DNA of 64,000 nucleotides from Casuarius casuarius (taxonomy: Eukaryota > Chordata > Aves > Casuariiformes > Casuariidae): the NCBI GenBank assembly GCA_003342895.1, contig PTFA01000086.1:2306199-2370198 (forward strand), given 5' to 3'. A program made the translations under genes and the position numbers. Positions 14,932 to 26,900 of this stretch are shown here, piece by piece. A model generated the notes under the pieces. That model searched no databases. It was not told where the DNA came from and saw only the letters and a list, made by a program, of their open reading frames with translations. The first letter of the stretch is position 1; every line of letters starts with the position of its first letter.

Positions 14932-14966
14932 TGTTAACGGCCGCGTCCGCCGAAGATCCGTTAACA
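14932..14966. promoter_or_regulatory. Perfect 9-bp inverted repeat with paired MYB-type sites
   Basis: TGTTAACGG (14,932-14,940) and CCGTTAACA (14,958-14,966) are exact reverse complements separated by 17 CpG-rich bases. Each arm contains the MYB recognition core TAACGG/CCGTTA and a GTTAAC half site of HNF1 type. It lies in AT-rich DNA with no gene nearby. The arms are seen directly; regulatory function is inference. Confidence 0.35.
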
Positions 14967-16143
14967 TGAAGTGAGCTCCTGGGAGAGCAGCTGCTTCTTT
15001 AGTACCTCCATCCCGACTGTAGTCAGGTAGAGCCTCTCCAGGTTACTTCTTCAGTGGTTTTGAGTGGTTTTATTGAACCTGCAGATAAACTGCCTGTAAA
15101 GAGACTATCCAGGCTCTGAGAACAGAACAGTAATTATAAGGAAAATGAATTGCATCCTCCAGCTGTGACCCTGTTGAGCGCCATTTGGTCAGCAGCAGTT
15201 TTAGATGCTAACAGCATGAACAAGAAGTCAAATGCACTGGCTGAAGAATTACCTGCAAGCATTAAGTCTAGTTTTAGCAGTGGCAGCGTTAAGCAATAAA
15301 AAGCTCTTGCTATCAGTATGCTGATGGCTTATTTTATAGAGAACACTAACCAGCATTTCTCTGTAGAGCAAACACAAGCAGCATTTCTTAATTCTGCTAA
15401 TCAGCTGCCAGATGATGCAGATTTTTACCAAAACTTTGTGCCTGGCTTTTGTTTGCTTGCTAAGTAACTCTGGCTGGCCAGTCAGGGGTCCAGCTATTGC
15501 CAGCTACGTGGTGCTGGCTGGTGTGATTTGGCTCTGACACAGGGCCTACACCTCTACTCATCTTCCATGGCCTCAGGATAGACGTCTAAATTAGCACTGA
15601 GATGGGAATTGAACTGTTTTAATGAAAATCAGTCAAAAAGAAGTGAAATCTATTTAAGCAACAAGTGACATTTAGACCATGTTGAATCACCTGGTGAATC
15701 ACTTAAGCCCGAATCTTTCCCAGCCAGGGCACTGAACACAAACGGGCTGTCTGGCAAATCTGTCTTTGTAGGTGCTTCTCGGCCTCTCTCTTTTCTCTCT
15801 CACTTCAGCTTATCTTTGTCTGGGGCATTATCTTTCTCTAGGCTTTTGTCTAGGGCAGGTTGCTTCATCTCAGTTCTAGGTGGTCCAGGAACTACAAGAA
15901 AAACGAGCAAGATTCCTTATCTCTTGATCTGAGAAAAGACTTTAACCCCCTCCTGCTCCCTTATATATTTTTTATAGCTTTAAAAAAGCTGGAGAAACAG
16001 AAGTGTGCTCACTAACATAAAATATGACATAATATACGCACATTTTCTGCATGGATAAACAGAAAGACAGCTATAAGAAAAACAGTGAAAAACTCTCAAA
16101 TAGCATAAACGTGGCAAAGAAAGGTAAGATGAGAGAAGGGAAA
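14967..16143. other. Intergenic, no gene seen
   Basis: No recognisable coding or repeat sequence. Composition is close to the surrounding desert. Confidence 0.6.
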
Positions 16144-17283
16144 TTATTTCTTCAGAAATTCAGCCAGCAACCAAAATACAGTTTTGTAGCCTGTGGAGCT
16201 CAGGGCCTGCTTCCATTGTGCAGCCCTATGATTGCAGGTTATCCAAAAGGAGCTAGGAAGAAGGACCATGAAGAGAAGACTCAATGCCCACCATGACTGG
16301 GGAATCTGGCAGAAGCCTTCTACAGCTCCTGGGCTTATTGCAGCTTCGTACTGCCAGAAGCAGGACTGTGTGTCATATCTATAGTTTATATCCAGCCTAT
16401 CACAATTGTGGTGGTCACCAAAGTGTGAGCAGTATCTAATATGCATTGACCTCCATAAAATCTTATTCCAATACATCTTTCTGCAGGCATCTGATTGCTT
16501 AAATAGTTGCCTGTTAAGTCTACAGTTAAGACTTGGAACAATGAGCAGAAGACAACGCATTGGTATCGTCTGTGCTAACAACCTTTGTTCTGCCTGATGC
16601 AAAATGAAGAAAGATAAAAAGGCAGGAGGACTCCCTATGCAGCTAAATGTGAAGGATTTGGACTGGCTAATTGGGACCAGGTACAGGACCACAAGGATGA
16701 AACGCACAGCAACTAGTGCCTCACGCAGCAGGGAGTGTGCTCCCTCACGACTGCGTTTGTGGGGGACCCTGCGTTCCCCGCCATGCTCTGGCAGCAGAAG
16801 CTGAGAGTGATAAGAACAATTAAAGACTTTCTGGGAAAAAAACAGGCTTGCGTTTCTCTGTGCTATGCAAACCTGCGACTTGATGCATTTCCCAAGAAAG
16901 CAATGGAATAAATGCCCTGAGTGCTCCGGACCATCGACGGTTTCATAAAAGTCTGTGAGGTGCTTCCATGCAGTCATTGCACCTAAAAATGATTTCACCA
17001 CCTTTAGTGTGAGCAAGGGATTGGAAATGTGGCTACATGGCTTCCAGGCTACTAATGAGACTTTACATATAGACCAAAGTGACATGCTTCCCTGGCGCAT
17101 GTGGATGACCTGCAGTCTCCCTCGTACACCAGGTGATGGCACTAAGATGAACCTCAGTTTGTGTAAACTTGTACGTGAAAGCAAACGGTACAGAGAAATA
17201 ATAGTGTTAAAAGAGGACTGGTGGAACAGATGTGCAGATAGGCAGCAAGCAATGTTCAATAACTTTTCAAACAGAGAATCCAC
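16144..17283 (-). other. Unexplained 379-codon open frame
   Basis: A single uninterrupted minus-strand frame of 379 codons, far longer than any other in the 44-kb desert. I do not recognise the product. The translation is rich in Leu, Ser, Phe, Trp, His and Cys, has a few hydrophobic stretches but no clear domain, signal peptide or repeated motif, and resembles the antisense translation of ordinary DNA. The plus frame aligned codon-for-codon with it is interrupted by many stops. Plus-strand open stretches at 16,051-16,296 and 16,955-17,350 overlap its edges. It may be a chance frame in a GC-richer segment, the remains of a decayed retrocopy, or a lineage-specific gene. Confidence that it is a real gene is low. 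Confidence 0.15.
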
Positions 17284-19504
17284 AAAAGATTTCTACTACC
17301 TTAAGCCAGAGAGACTGGTAGTGAGCCTTCAGAAACACAGTGACGTTTGACCGTCATTTTTCTGGTAGCCCTTGGGAACTTCTCAGGATCAACAAATATT
17401 AATAGATGTAAGACCTATGTGCAAATTTTCAAAATGCTTTAGGGCCAGTTTCTATGTGCTTGCTACTCATAATGGACTCTAGATTTCCATAAGCGTTTGG
17501 TTTCTATTTAATTAAATAAGTAAGACCCAATTTGTTCAGTGTTTCATATATCCCACCCCACGGTGATACCATTGCTGAGCTCTTCTGAGAATCTGGCTCC
17601 AAGGGTGTGCATTGAGTAGTCGGAAAATCTAGCTCATTCCCATCTGGCAGGCTGATTTTGAAATATCTGGAAATCCACTTGCAACATTTGTAATAACTAT
17701 CCATTTGCATACACAAAAGCTGACTTTTGGCATGAACACGGTTTTCTTGTACCTTACCTTTAAAAATCTGATCCAGATTGTCTAGACAAGTCAAAACTCT
17801 CATTTGTGCTCAAAATTTTGTAATTTATTATTTTGCTGTCCTTTCTTATTAATTTGGAAATGTTGTGCCTCAATAAAAAACTAGTAATAGTTTTTTAGGC
17901 TACTCATAATCCTACTGCTCTGGTCATACATATCATTAAAGTTTGCTCTAAAGCTTACGCACACAAGCCCAGACTCATAAATCTCATTCTACCTATTGGC
18001 ATGCACTTTCAGACATTCACAGTTCATTCGAACACACACTTATGCACTTGCTTTGTATTTCTTCCTACACTTTTTTTTCCCAATAGTAGCATTGTAAATG
18101 TTTAAGCAGGTGAGCATTGTAGAGCTAAAAGAAATTTAAACGTGCCATGTATTTGCTAAGCAAAGATACCATGGCAAGACACTGAGACACCTTTAAAAGG
18201 GTCTGCCTCCCTCTCTTTCTCTCTCTCTTTCTTACTCAAAATACAGCTTTTACAAATATGACATCTTAAAATTAAAATGTTTGTTCTGAAAGTAATAGCC
18301 AGGATCATAGAATATTTATATGATCATTAATATTTGAATTTTGAATAATGCATACTTATATATTTCCACAAAAGAATGCAATGCGTTTTATACCAAAGTC
18401 ATATTATTTTCCCTGTAACAAGTACAGAAGCAGCTTTATTTGCATTACTCACTTGCAGGTATGTAATATCAGATTACACCGTTAATTCTCTTTGTTTCCT
18501 GGAAATATTGATGTCAGACATTTTTCCTTTGCATACATAGCAGGTCCATATTCATAATAGTCAATTTTAAATGCAGAAAAGTTCTGTGCACTTACCTGTT
18601 AATTTTGAAACATTGTCTTTGCTTCGTTTGTAATTCAGTCCGTTTCATTTATTGCTAATTGCATCTGGTTCTTACCAAAAGTTTTGTCTCTAGGAAAGCT
18701 AAACCACATCCTACTACTTTATCAGTAATGGTATGTCTATGTGCAAGGACACACAGCTGCATATCAAATAGCACTTCCATGCTCTGCCATTCGCCATCAC
18801 TCTTCGGGATGCTGATGAATGTGCTGACAGACAAAGGCTAATTGGCAGACTGTACGGAGTCAGTTTTTGATGACACAGTAGAAATAATAGGAGACAGAGC
18901 AGGTAACAAAGAAAGTTTAGAGGGAATAATAATAGAAATATAGACAGAGAGCTTTTCATACCAGCAGAGCTTGCAGTCTGAAATACAGCAGGAGGGAACT
19001 GCAGAACCCAAGAAATAGACAAAAGCGTGAAAGAGGAAAAAGTAAAGGAGAGGTAACTCCATACTTACTGCTGTTGCAACAGAGACACAGAAAAATGCTG
19101 TGATGTGAAGGTTTAGGCTATGTGGAATTAGGTTTGGGATTTCCTTGCACTTTCAAAACTGTGCACTGGTTCACTGAAAGGTTTGCTTAAGGTTCATGAA
19201 CCTACTAAGCAAACGTAAACCCATTTTCCTAAGAGCCTGGACTTGGTATGTATTTTGTATTTCAAAATGTGGGCTCAATATGCAGCAATTTCACCTGACT
19301 TTCACCTTGAGATTTGGGTACAGATGCAGTCATTATGAATGCAAACATTCATTAAAATATTCTGCTGGACATTCACTGGGAAGCATAATTACAGTACATG
19401 ATTATGAGCACAAATGTATTCATGTTTTTTTGTGAAGTTACTTGTAGACAGGCAATTCTGAGCATGAACATGGAGTTACTTTGAATGCAGTCCAGATTTT
19501 AAGC

Positions 19505-19595
19505 TCATTCACACTGGAACTGTCTCTTGCTGTGGATTTGTATAGCACCCAGCTCCAAGAGAGCTGATGGGCCCTTCATGCACTACTGCAAAACT
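19505..19595 (+). repeat. L2/MIR-type repeat tail, diverged
   Basis: The series CTGTCTCTTGCTGTG, TTTGTATAGCACCCAGC, GATGGGCCCTT and CACTACTGCAA follows, in order, the 3' tail of a common amniote element that also occurs at 23.8, 32.6 and (inverted) 41.4 kb in this window. Confidence 0.5.
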
Positions 19596-21474
19596 TGAAA
19601 CCTGAAGAGGGGCTCTTATGCGGATACCACCTGAGCAAGATATTGCAAAGTAAAACAAATCCACTAACTTGTCTACAGTCAGTTCTTCTTTAATTGAAAG
19701 TGATTGGTAAAGGATTTCCTATAGTTAACTCTGTAATTAAAAGAAGATTGACATCCTCTAGTGCATTCTTCCATTAGAAATCTCATGTGTATATCTGAAA
19801 CTGGATTTTGAGCTTTAGAAACAGAGTTTGAAATATTAGGCTAACAGAAATCACTTTTTATCCAGTGTTTGTAATAAAATTGCACAAGTGGAGCCTATGG
19901 ATCTGTATTTCTAAATATCCTGTCTGGATACATGCTTACTAGCAGAAATATGGGGGAGTCATCTGCTTGGTCCTCTAGTGGATGCAACTGACTGAAGAAG
20001 AACATGTGCATTTAAATGAGTTGAGCCCACAGCTGAGACCTTTTGCCTCTGTTTTTAAAGGGAGCCGGTAGCCTTGGCCTCTTCTTCCCCAGCACAAACC
20101 CACTGAGCCACATAGAGCGTGGCCAAAGTGTCTGCATTGCTGACTGCGAGCGTCCATCAGGGATTTAGACATCTCTGTGATCTAAACTCCAGTTGTAAAT
20201 AATTGCAGGTGAATATGCACTCATAATTATTGTTTTTCTCACAAAAATGCTGGCATTTGATCCTTTCCTTTCTATTTTTTTATTATAAAGTACAAATATG
20301 AAAAATATGCCATCACACTCTGCACTGTGCACAGAGATGTTTTACCCTTTAAGCCTCAAAAGAAATATCAGGCCCAAGTAAATGACCTAATTACTGTGTC
20401 TCCATTCAGCATGTCCCAGGTCAGTGTGCAGATATATGCAAAAAGGCAATAGCAGCTTTGGGAAATAATCTTCTTGATTATAAAACAGCCATATGCATGT
20501 TCTCCTGTATGTAAATGTGTGCCACTCACCAAAATATAATCACACAGTATTGCTGATTAGGTATCAAAATGGATGGGGAGTATATGAATGTTTAAGAAGG
20601 ATTTTTAAAGATATTTGTCTCCTAAAGAGCACATGGTATCAGTCAGTGGGAATTATCCTTTTACAATCTGACCCTCAAAGCACGCAAAACACCTTTATGC
20701 CAGACATTGTTCTCAGTAACTTACTCTAGAGGTAGCTCCCTGATAAGTCTAATAAATATAATCCATGCATTTACTTTTATTTATCCAGTACTGAGTGTTC
20801 ATAATTATGGGATCATTGTTCAAAAGTGAGCATTTACTACTGCACTGAGGTAACTAAGAAGTCATGTCTTTTTCCTCTTCTCTTGGCATGTGAATCGGTT
20901 TGCTAAAAATTCACTGTAGTAATCACAAAATGCTGCTGCAAAGAATTACTTGATAAAACCTATTGAGATTTCAGCCTACCTCGTCCCTTTGTTTCATAAC
21001 TAGAAGGAGTATAATGAATGCAAAAACTCAGTGAATAGAGCTCAGCAGGGCCTACTTTTTTCTCATGACTCCTGTGATTATAATAATTTGATTTTATAGG
21101 TGTCTATCCTAAGACCCCAGCTAGGGAGCAATCTTTACTGAGTCATGAACTTTCACATCATTAAATCTCTCTACATTTATTTTAAACATATCAAAAGTGT
21201 CAAATAACTTTAGATGTACTAAATTTTATTTGCATTGGGTAAAATGAAGTTTAGCCACTTGGGAAAATAAATGAAATAGTTTCCTTAGCACTCAGGAAAG
21301 TAGTTAGGCTCTGGAGCCTGTGTGATTCCACCCATATGGCAGTGCAGCACATCTCCTGTACAGGCCAGGACACATGCTTACAAGGACAGGAATCTGAGTA
21401 ATTTCCTACCGGTCTGAAGGGAATATTAAACTCTTCTGTCAGTTGGTAGTATATTATTTATGTTCCTTTTTTAT

Positions 21475-21494
21475 TATTGTTGTTGTTGTTGTTG
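21475..21494. repeat. (TTG)n microsatellite
   Basis: Six or more tandem TTG units directly after an ATT-rich stretch. Confidence 0.85.
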
Positions 21495-22620
21495 ATTTCA
21501 AAAAATATTTCTTTGTTGGTGCTACGCTGACTCCCGATAGAAAGTGATGAAATGCCCAATATGTTAAAAAACCTTATCACTAAATCAGAAGCAGAACTAT
21601 AAATTTTGGCTTTTGAAACTGAACTGACTGTTGAGGATCATTTTGTTCCTGAAATATTACAGCAGTGATCAATTTGCTGTAAAATTAAGCAGTTTAGCTC
21701 TGCAATCTATAGATGGAAAACATGTTGTTCTTGAGCAAAGTTTATGCCCTGCCCAAGGGATAAATTAAATTTTATGGGTAAGACATGCATTATTATATGC
21801 TTATCTGTTTAACATATCATTCTTTTCCACATCAGTATTATAAATATTTTTAATCATACATTTGATCTCTTGTGCATATAGTGATATGGTAATTCCCCCA
21901 GCCCCCCTCAAAAAATATGACCAAACACAGTTAATTCATCACAGCATAGGGCAGAATATTCTAATCTTTCTAAGAAATATGCTGAAGATTGAGGCAGAGG
22001 CAGTTAAAATTGGGGCTACTTTGCAATCATTTAGTGAAATAAAATTTTCCTGAAGGAAAGGGTGGAGCTATGTTACCCGTTTTTATTATGTTTGTGATTA
22101 TTGAATATTTATAATATAAGTCTCTAATCAAAACTGGGGGCTGCAATCTAAGACAATTCACTTCTGGAAGTTAGGGAAAGCAGTCAAATATATCCATTTA
22201 ATAAACTTGTTACTGGTTTTATAAATTTCTATTGATTTTCTTTAAATTGTTTAAACTAGAAACAAAGTTCTCGAACTGACCCTCAACCTAGCCTTCAAAT
22301 GCTGGGCAATTTTTCTTAGAGGTTTCCACAGAAATAGATCTTCTGAAGGGAAGAGAAAGAAGAGTTAGAAGCTGTGAACCCTTTTACCTTTCAAATATGT
22401 GAAACAGCATGGAGAAGACCTTAAGGTAAGGAAAATGAAATAATAAGAAGAAAAACTATTAAGAAATAATAAGAATTGCTGATACAGTGGCAAATAAAGT
22501 CATCACCCATTCAACATTTAGAACATGCAACACTATTGCATGCTACAACATTTCAAATTACAAGTAGATAAACTCCACTTGCCTGTGTTTACTATCAGCC
22601 ACACTATGGAATATGTGTGT

Positions 22621-22651
<31 letters not shown>
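22621..22651. repeat. (CAAAA)n microsatellite
   Basis: Tandem CAAAA units flanked by A runs. Confidence 0.85.
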
Positions 22652-23459
22652 AATGTGGTAACAACACGGTTTAAGTGAAGGTGGACAAGTAGTGAGAGCC
22701 AGTGATCAGTATCTTTTCTTTTGGGGGCTTTATTAAAGGGGGTAGACTCAAACCTTCAATTACTAGTTAATTTTTCTGATCATTTCGAATGGGAAAAGTG
22801 AACAGTAAAGGCATCATAATTTAGATATAAGCTAAACTGTTGACTTAGCACCTGTCATCTCCACTTGATGCTGTCTGTTGTGAATCCTCGGTGCCATACT
22901 ATGTTATAAGTATAATCCTTCCATGCGCAGTTTTGCGTTGAAATACCAGCAAATTGTACTGATTTCATGTGGAATTTTGTGACTGACTTCTTTACTCAGC
23001 TTTGAAAATCCAGAGTGTGGGTCCTTGTAACATTATCTTCATGGCTGACAGCCCTTTTCTGCTCTTACCGCCCACTTGCTTCCTTTCAGTCATACAGATC
23101 ATCAGTCTTCTAGTTTTTGGTGACATGGGTATCACTGACATATTATTTCCAGTCATCTCAATCTGTATTTGTTTCTTGCTTTTTATTTTCTGTAGCATAT
23201 GCTTCCATCTTTTTTCTTTTCTGACATAAGTGCTTTAAGCAGGTACCTTTAGCCGGTATTTCAGGCTGCCTACAGATATGTTTCCATGTAAATAACCTTT
23301 CCCCAATTTTATGGAAAGAAAAGTTTAGGATGAATATCTGTTTTTAAAAAAAAAGTCCTTTGAGGTCCTTTGAGGTGAGATCTATTTGACTATGGGAAAG
23401 CACTGGCTGATACACTGTAGGGGACAATCTTGCATTGTCAGGAAGACAAACATGGTAAA

Positions 23460-23570
23460 GGTAACTTGCCTTACTCACTGGGGTGCTGTGAGGATTAATC
23501 TGTTAATGTTTTACACTCATTGGAAGCTGTAAAGAGCTATGGAAGTGCTAAATATTATTATTATTTTATT
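23460..23570 (+). repeat. MIR-type ancient SINE, 3' half
   Basis: GGGGTGCTGTGAGGATTAAT, then GTAAAGAGCTATGGAAGTGC and an ATTATTATTATT tail, reproduces the order of the MIR 3' half (GTTGTGAGGATTAAATG ... GTAAAGCGCTTAGAA ... tail). Confidence 0.7.
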
Positions 23571-23799
23571 GTAACATTGCACTCTATATTCAAAGGTGAA
23601 ATATTTGGAGGAGACAATGCAAATGTGTCTCTCATTACCCCTGTTCTCAATCACTGTGAGAAAGTTCTGCAACTCAAACATACAACTCAAGAGCATGCTG
23701 CTGAAATGTAATTACTTAAGGTGTATTAATGGGATGCTTTCTCAGGCCTTTTGGTAAACTTTAATCCTATTTTTATAAAATTTCTTCTAAAATATAGTT

Positions 23800-23890
23800 C
23801 TCTGGGGCAGGCACTGTCTATGTGATCTGTGTTTGTACAGCTCAGTGGGCTCTTGATCTGTGACTCAGTCTCCTAGATACTAGCACACAA
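23800..23890 (+). repeat. L2/MIR-type repeat tail, diverged
   Basis: TCTCTGGGGCAGGCACTGTC, TGTGTTTGTACAGCTCAG and GGGCTCTTGATC match the conserved blocks of the same tail family seen at 19.5 and 32.6 kb. It lies about 230 bp after the MIR 3' half at 23.5 kb. Confidence 0.6.
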
Positions 23891-23925
23891 AAATAAAACA
23901 AAAATATATAAAAATGTTACCGAGT

Positions 23926-23965
23926 ATCCTATCCTATTATCCTATTATGTATCCTATACATAATA
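23926..23965. repeat. TATCCTAT short tandem repeat with hairpin
   Basis: Several imperfect ATCCTAT units end in an exact inverted repeat: TATTATGTAT (23,943-23,952) and ATACATAATA (23,956-23,965) around a 3-base loop CCT. Confidence 0.8.
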
Positions 23966-26900
23966 AAAACAAAGTAAATACCGTGCTCCAAGAAATTCTG
24001 ACTAGTCTCTGTGACACACACAGAGTTGATAAGTAATTATGTTGCGAGAACTATTTGTAACTAATTTATAAGTACAGACTTTGACCTGATCACTCAGAAG
24101 TCATTGTGTATTTGGATTTTAAGACTTTCTAGTAAAATCACAATGATTAAATGTAAATGGAAACTATTTGAAGAATAAACATATATGACGAAATAGTATT
24201 CTCCAGATAAGCACTCTGGTGGCAAATACTTGGGGTAATTACAAGTGAATAACATTCTTTTAAGATGAGGTGATACAACTATTTTGTACGTTTAAGATCC
24301 AGAAAACAGAACAATGAAAAGTTCAAAAGGCTTTTGAAGAGGAGAGTGTGTTGCATGGAAGGAGGCTCTTCAAATTGTCTAAAGAAGCATCTCCATTTGG
24401 AAGATGATTACATGTCAGGTAAGATGAACACACATATATATGAAGAATGTTTTATTCTTTTTAAGACATACTTTCTCTAAAATACCTTTTAACTGAATAA
24501 ATATGACAGTGTTGAATTCATGGTTACTAATTTTATAGCCTTAAAGAGAATGACACTGATTAGAGATGCCAGATCTACTGAGGTCTGTTAAATCCCCGGT
24601 AATGCAACTCAAGTTCCAGGTCAAAGATGGGAGGATAGCGTGAGGCATCCTAAAGGAGATGATAACTTGAGGTCGTGGATCTGAGAAATCTATACCCAGT
24701 AGAGCCTCGAGATACTAGATAATGTGAGATGAGTTTTATATCCTACTTTACAAAATATCCATTATAACCTTACAATAAAAAAAGTATGTAATTTCTCATT
24801 TGTAAAAGCCTTCCTAAATGAATGATTCCATCCCCTAATTCCTGAGGTACATGTGTTATGTACTGTGGGCCGGCGTAAATTATTGTAACAGGATTTTAAC
24901 AAAGACTTGTTAACAAAGTCCCATGCATTGAATTCAATGACAATTTGCCATTACCTTCCTGAACAGAAGAATGGGTCGCCAGATGGGACAGTGAAATACG
25001 TTCATGCTCTCTTATGTATCTTGGAGAAGAATGGTACAAAGGAGGTGGTTCCAGGATTCCAATATCTCACACAACTCAACTACCCTTGATTATTATTTGC
25101 TTCTTACAACCTGAAAAGAAACCTACTACCAGATTTGTCTGTCTCAACCCTGCTGAAGCTGAATGCTTTCATACATATGTATGTATAGCTTAAGTTTTTA
25201 TGAGCATAATTTGGGCTTTTCAAAATAGTGACACAATAACAAAGCAAAATTGAGACATGCATGTAATTTGAATACTGATTTGGTTTTATCTCTTCCTAGT
25301 GCTGGCACTTTTGATGCTGCTCTTTTCCATTCCATCTTCTTTCTGTTCTTATTTCCCAATGAATGGCATTAGTTGTGAGTGCAGATGCTGCTTCTATCAA
25401 CCAAATATCAAATCTGAGAAAATATATTTCTCTGAACTCTCTAAGGTCTTGGACAGTTCCACATTTGGTGCTACCTCTGAGTTTTCCATGGGCTGCTTCA
25501 AGATGTGTTTCTGATCCTGTCTTCAAAAAGGAAAATGAGCATTGTCAGATGGCTATTGCTATGTTTCTTGGCATTTTCAATAACATAGGCTCTGATCTTT
25601 GTGTACTGCATTTCATGGAGGTTTTTGCAAAGGATGCCTTCTGCTTATATTTCAGCTCAAATACCCTTGTCAGCTATTTGCATCAATTTGCAGACTCAGG
25701 GCAGGATCTTTGGGCAGGATTCCTAGCGCTACCCTGGAGTATTCACTCAACTAGTCATTTACTGGTTCATAATATTCATAAGGTTCATAATATTCAGTAT
25801 GCTGGATTGCGTTGCAAGTTTAGTCATTAAAGAGTCCTCTGTGGTAAAGAATTAGGTATAATGAAGTTCTGCCATGTGTCCTCACCCTTTGCTGAGGTGT
25901 ATGAGTAAGAGGCAAAACCCCAGACCTGTTGCATCTGTACTAGAGCAAGGAGGAGTAATCCCCCGGTATGCAGCTGCAGCCGGATTTGAGCAGTTTAGCA
26001 TTGTGGAGAACCTAGTCCTAAAAATTATTCATAGAAAGTACTCAGTGAATAGTTTCAAAGAGAAAATTAAAAAGTGCTCAGGGGCAATCTACGAACAGAA
26101 AAAGAGGGTTAAATTCACCTAATAAATTATTTGCAAATTGAATAATTCATGGAAAATACAGGACACGTTTAGAAGGGTTTGATTCAGTGTCAGCTGACTA
26201 CGGAAAGTGAAGGCACCTCAGAAACTCTGCATTTTCTAATGTATCATTTTGGTATGTTACCACAGCAGAATTTCCATCAAGAATCAGGGCAGTGATCCAA
26301 ATTTCTTGGACCTAACACCAACCAGTACTTGATGTAAGAGGGAAAGCTGTGAGGAAGACCTTGTAATTTGTCTGTTCCATAACTATCCAATATGAAGCTC
26401 CTTGCATTGAGCAGAAAGGGAATAAATGTTTATTCATAACTGTATTCCCAACCTGGCAGATATGACTACATGTTTAAACTTTCAGAAAGTAATCAGTGAT
26501 TTGCTCACTTATTTAAAGTTAAGCAGATGTATGTACCACTGGCAAGATTACATGTTTATGTCATTTACTGATTGCCTTATTATCTGAAGAATTGTTACAT
26601 CATGGACAGACAGACTTTAAGTTATTCTTGAATAAATACATCTAATTATCTAATACTTTTGTGAAAGCGGTTAAATACTTGGCTTCATCTTGTGGCAATG
26701 GGTTAAATTCAGCACAAGCAATAAGTTAAAATAAACTTTGGATAAAATTTTCAAAACGTACATGAAAGTAGGCTAAAGTATGTTCAAATGCAGTTGAAAG
26801 CCCAGCACTTTATTAAGAAAAGTGGGTAACTAAAGAAGCATATGAGACTTTGTAAACAGAGATTTTAAACCAAATTTAATAATAGACTTTTTAAACTCCC

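Larger units (their letters stand above)
17284..23459. other. Intergenic, no gene seen
   Basis: AT-rich desert with simple repeats (CT tract at 18,208-18,236, GTT run near 21,475, CAAAA run near 22,621) and one old L2/MIR-type tail near 19.5 kb. No frame shows coding character. Confidence 0.65.

Noticed and set aside
11840..18450. Repeated ATTTGCAT octamers (for example near 11,846, 17,698 and 18,438)
   Set aside because: Octamer-like strings are frequent by chance in AT-rich DNA and show no clustering.
25363..25830. 155-codon plus-strand frame
   Set aside because: No domain, and length is not exceptional among the many frames of an AT-rich 64-kb window.
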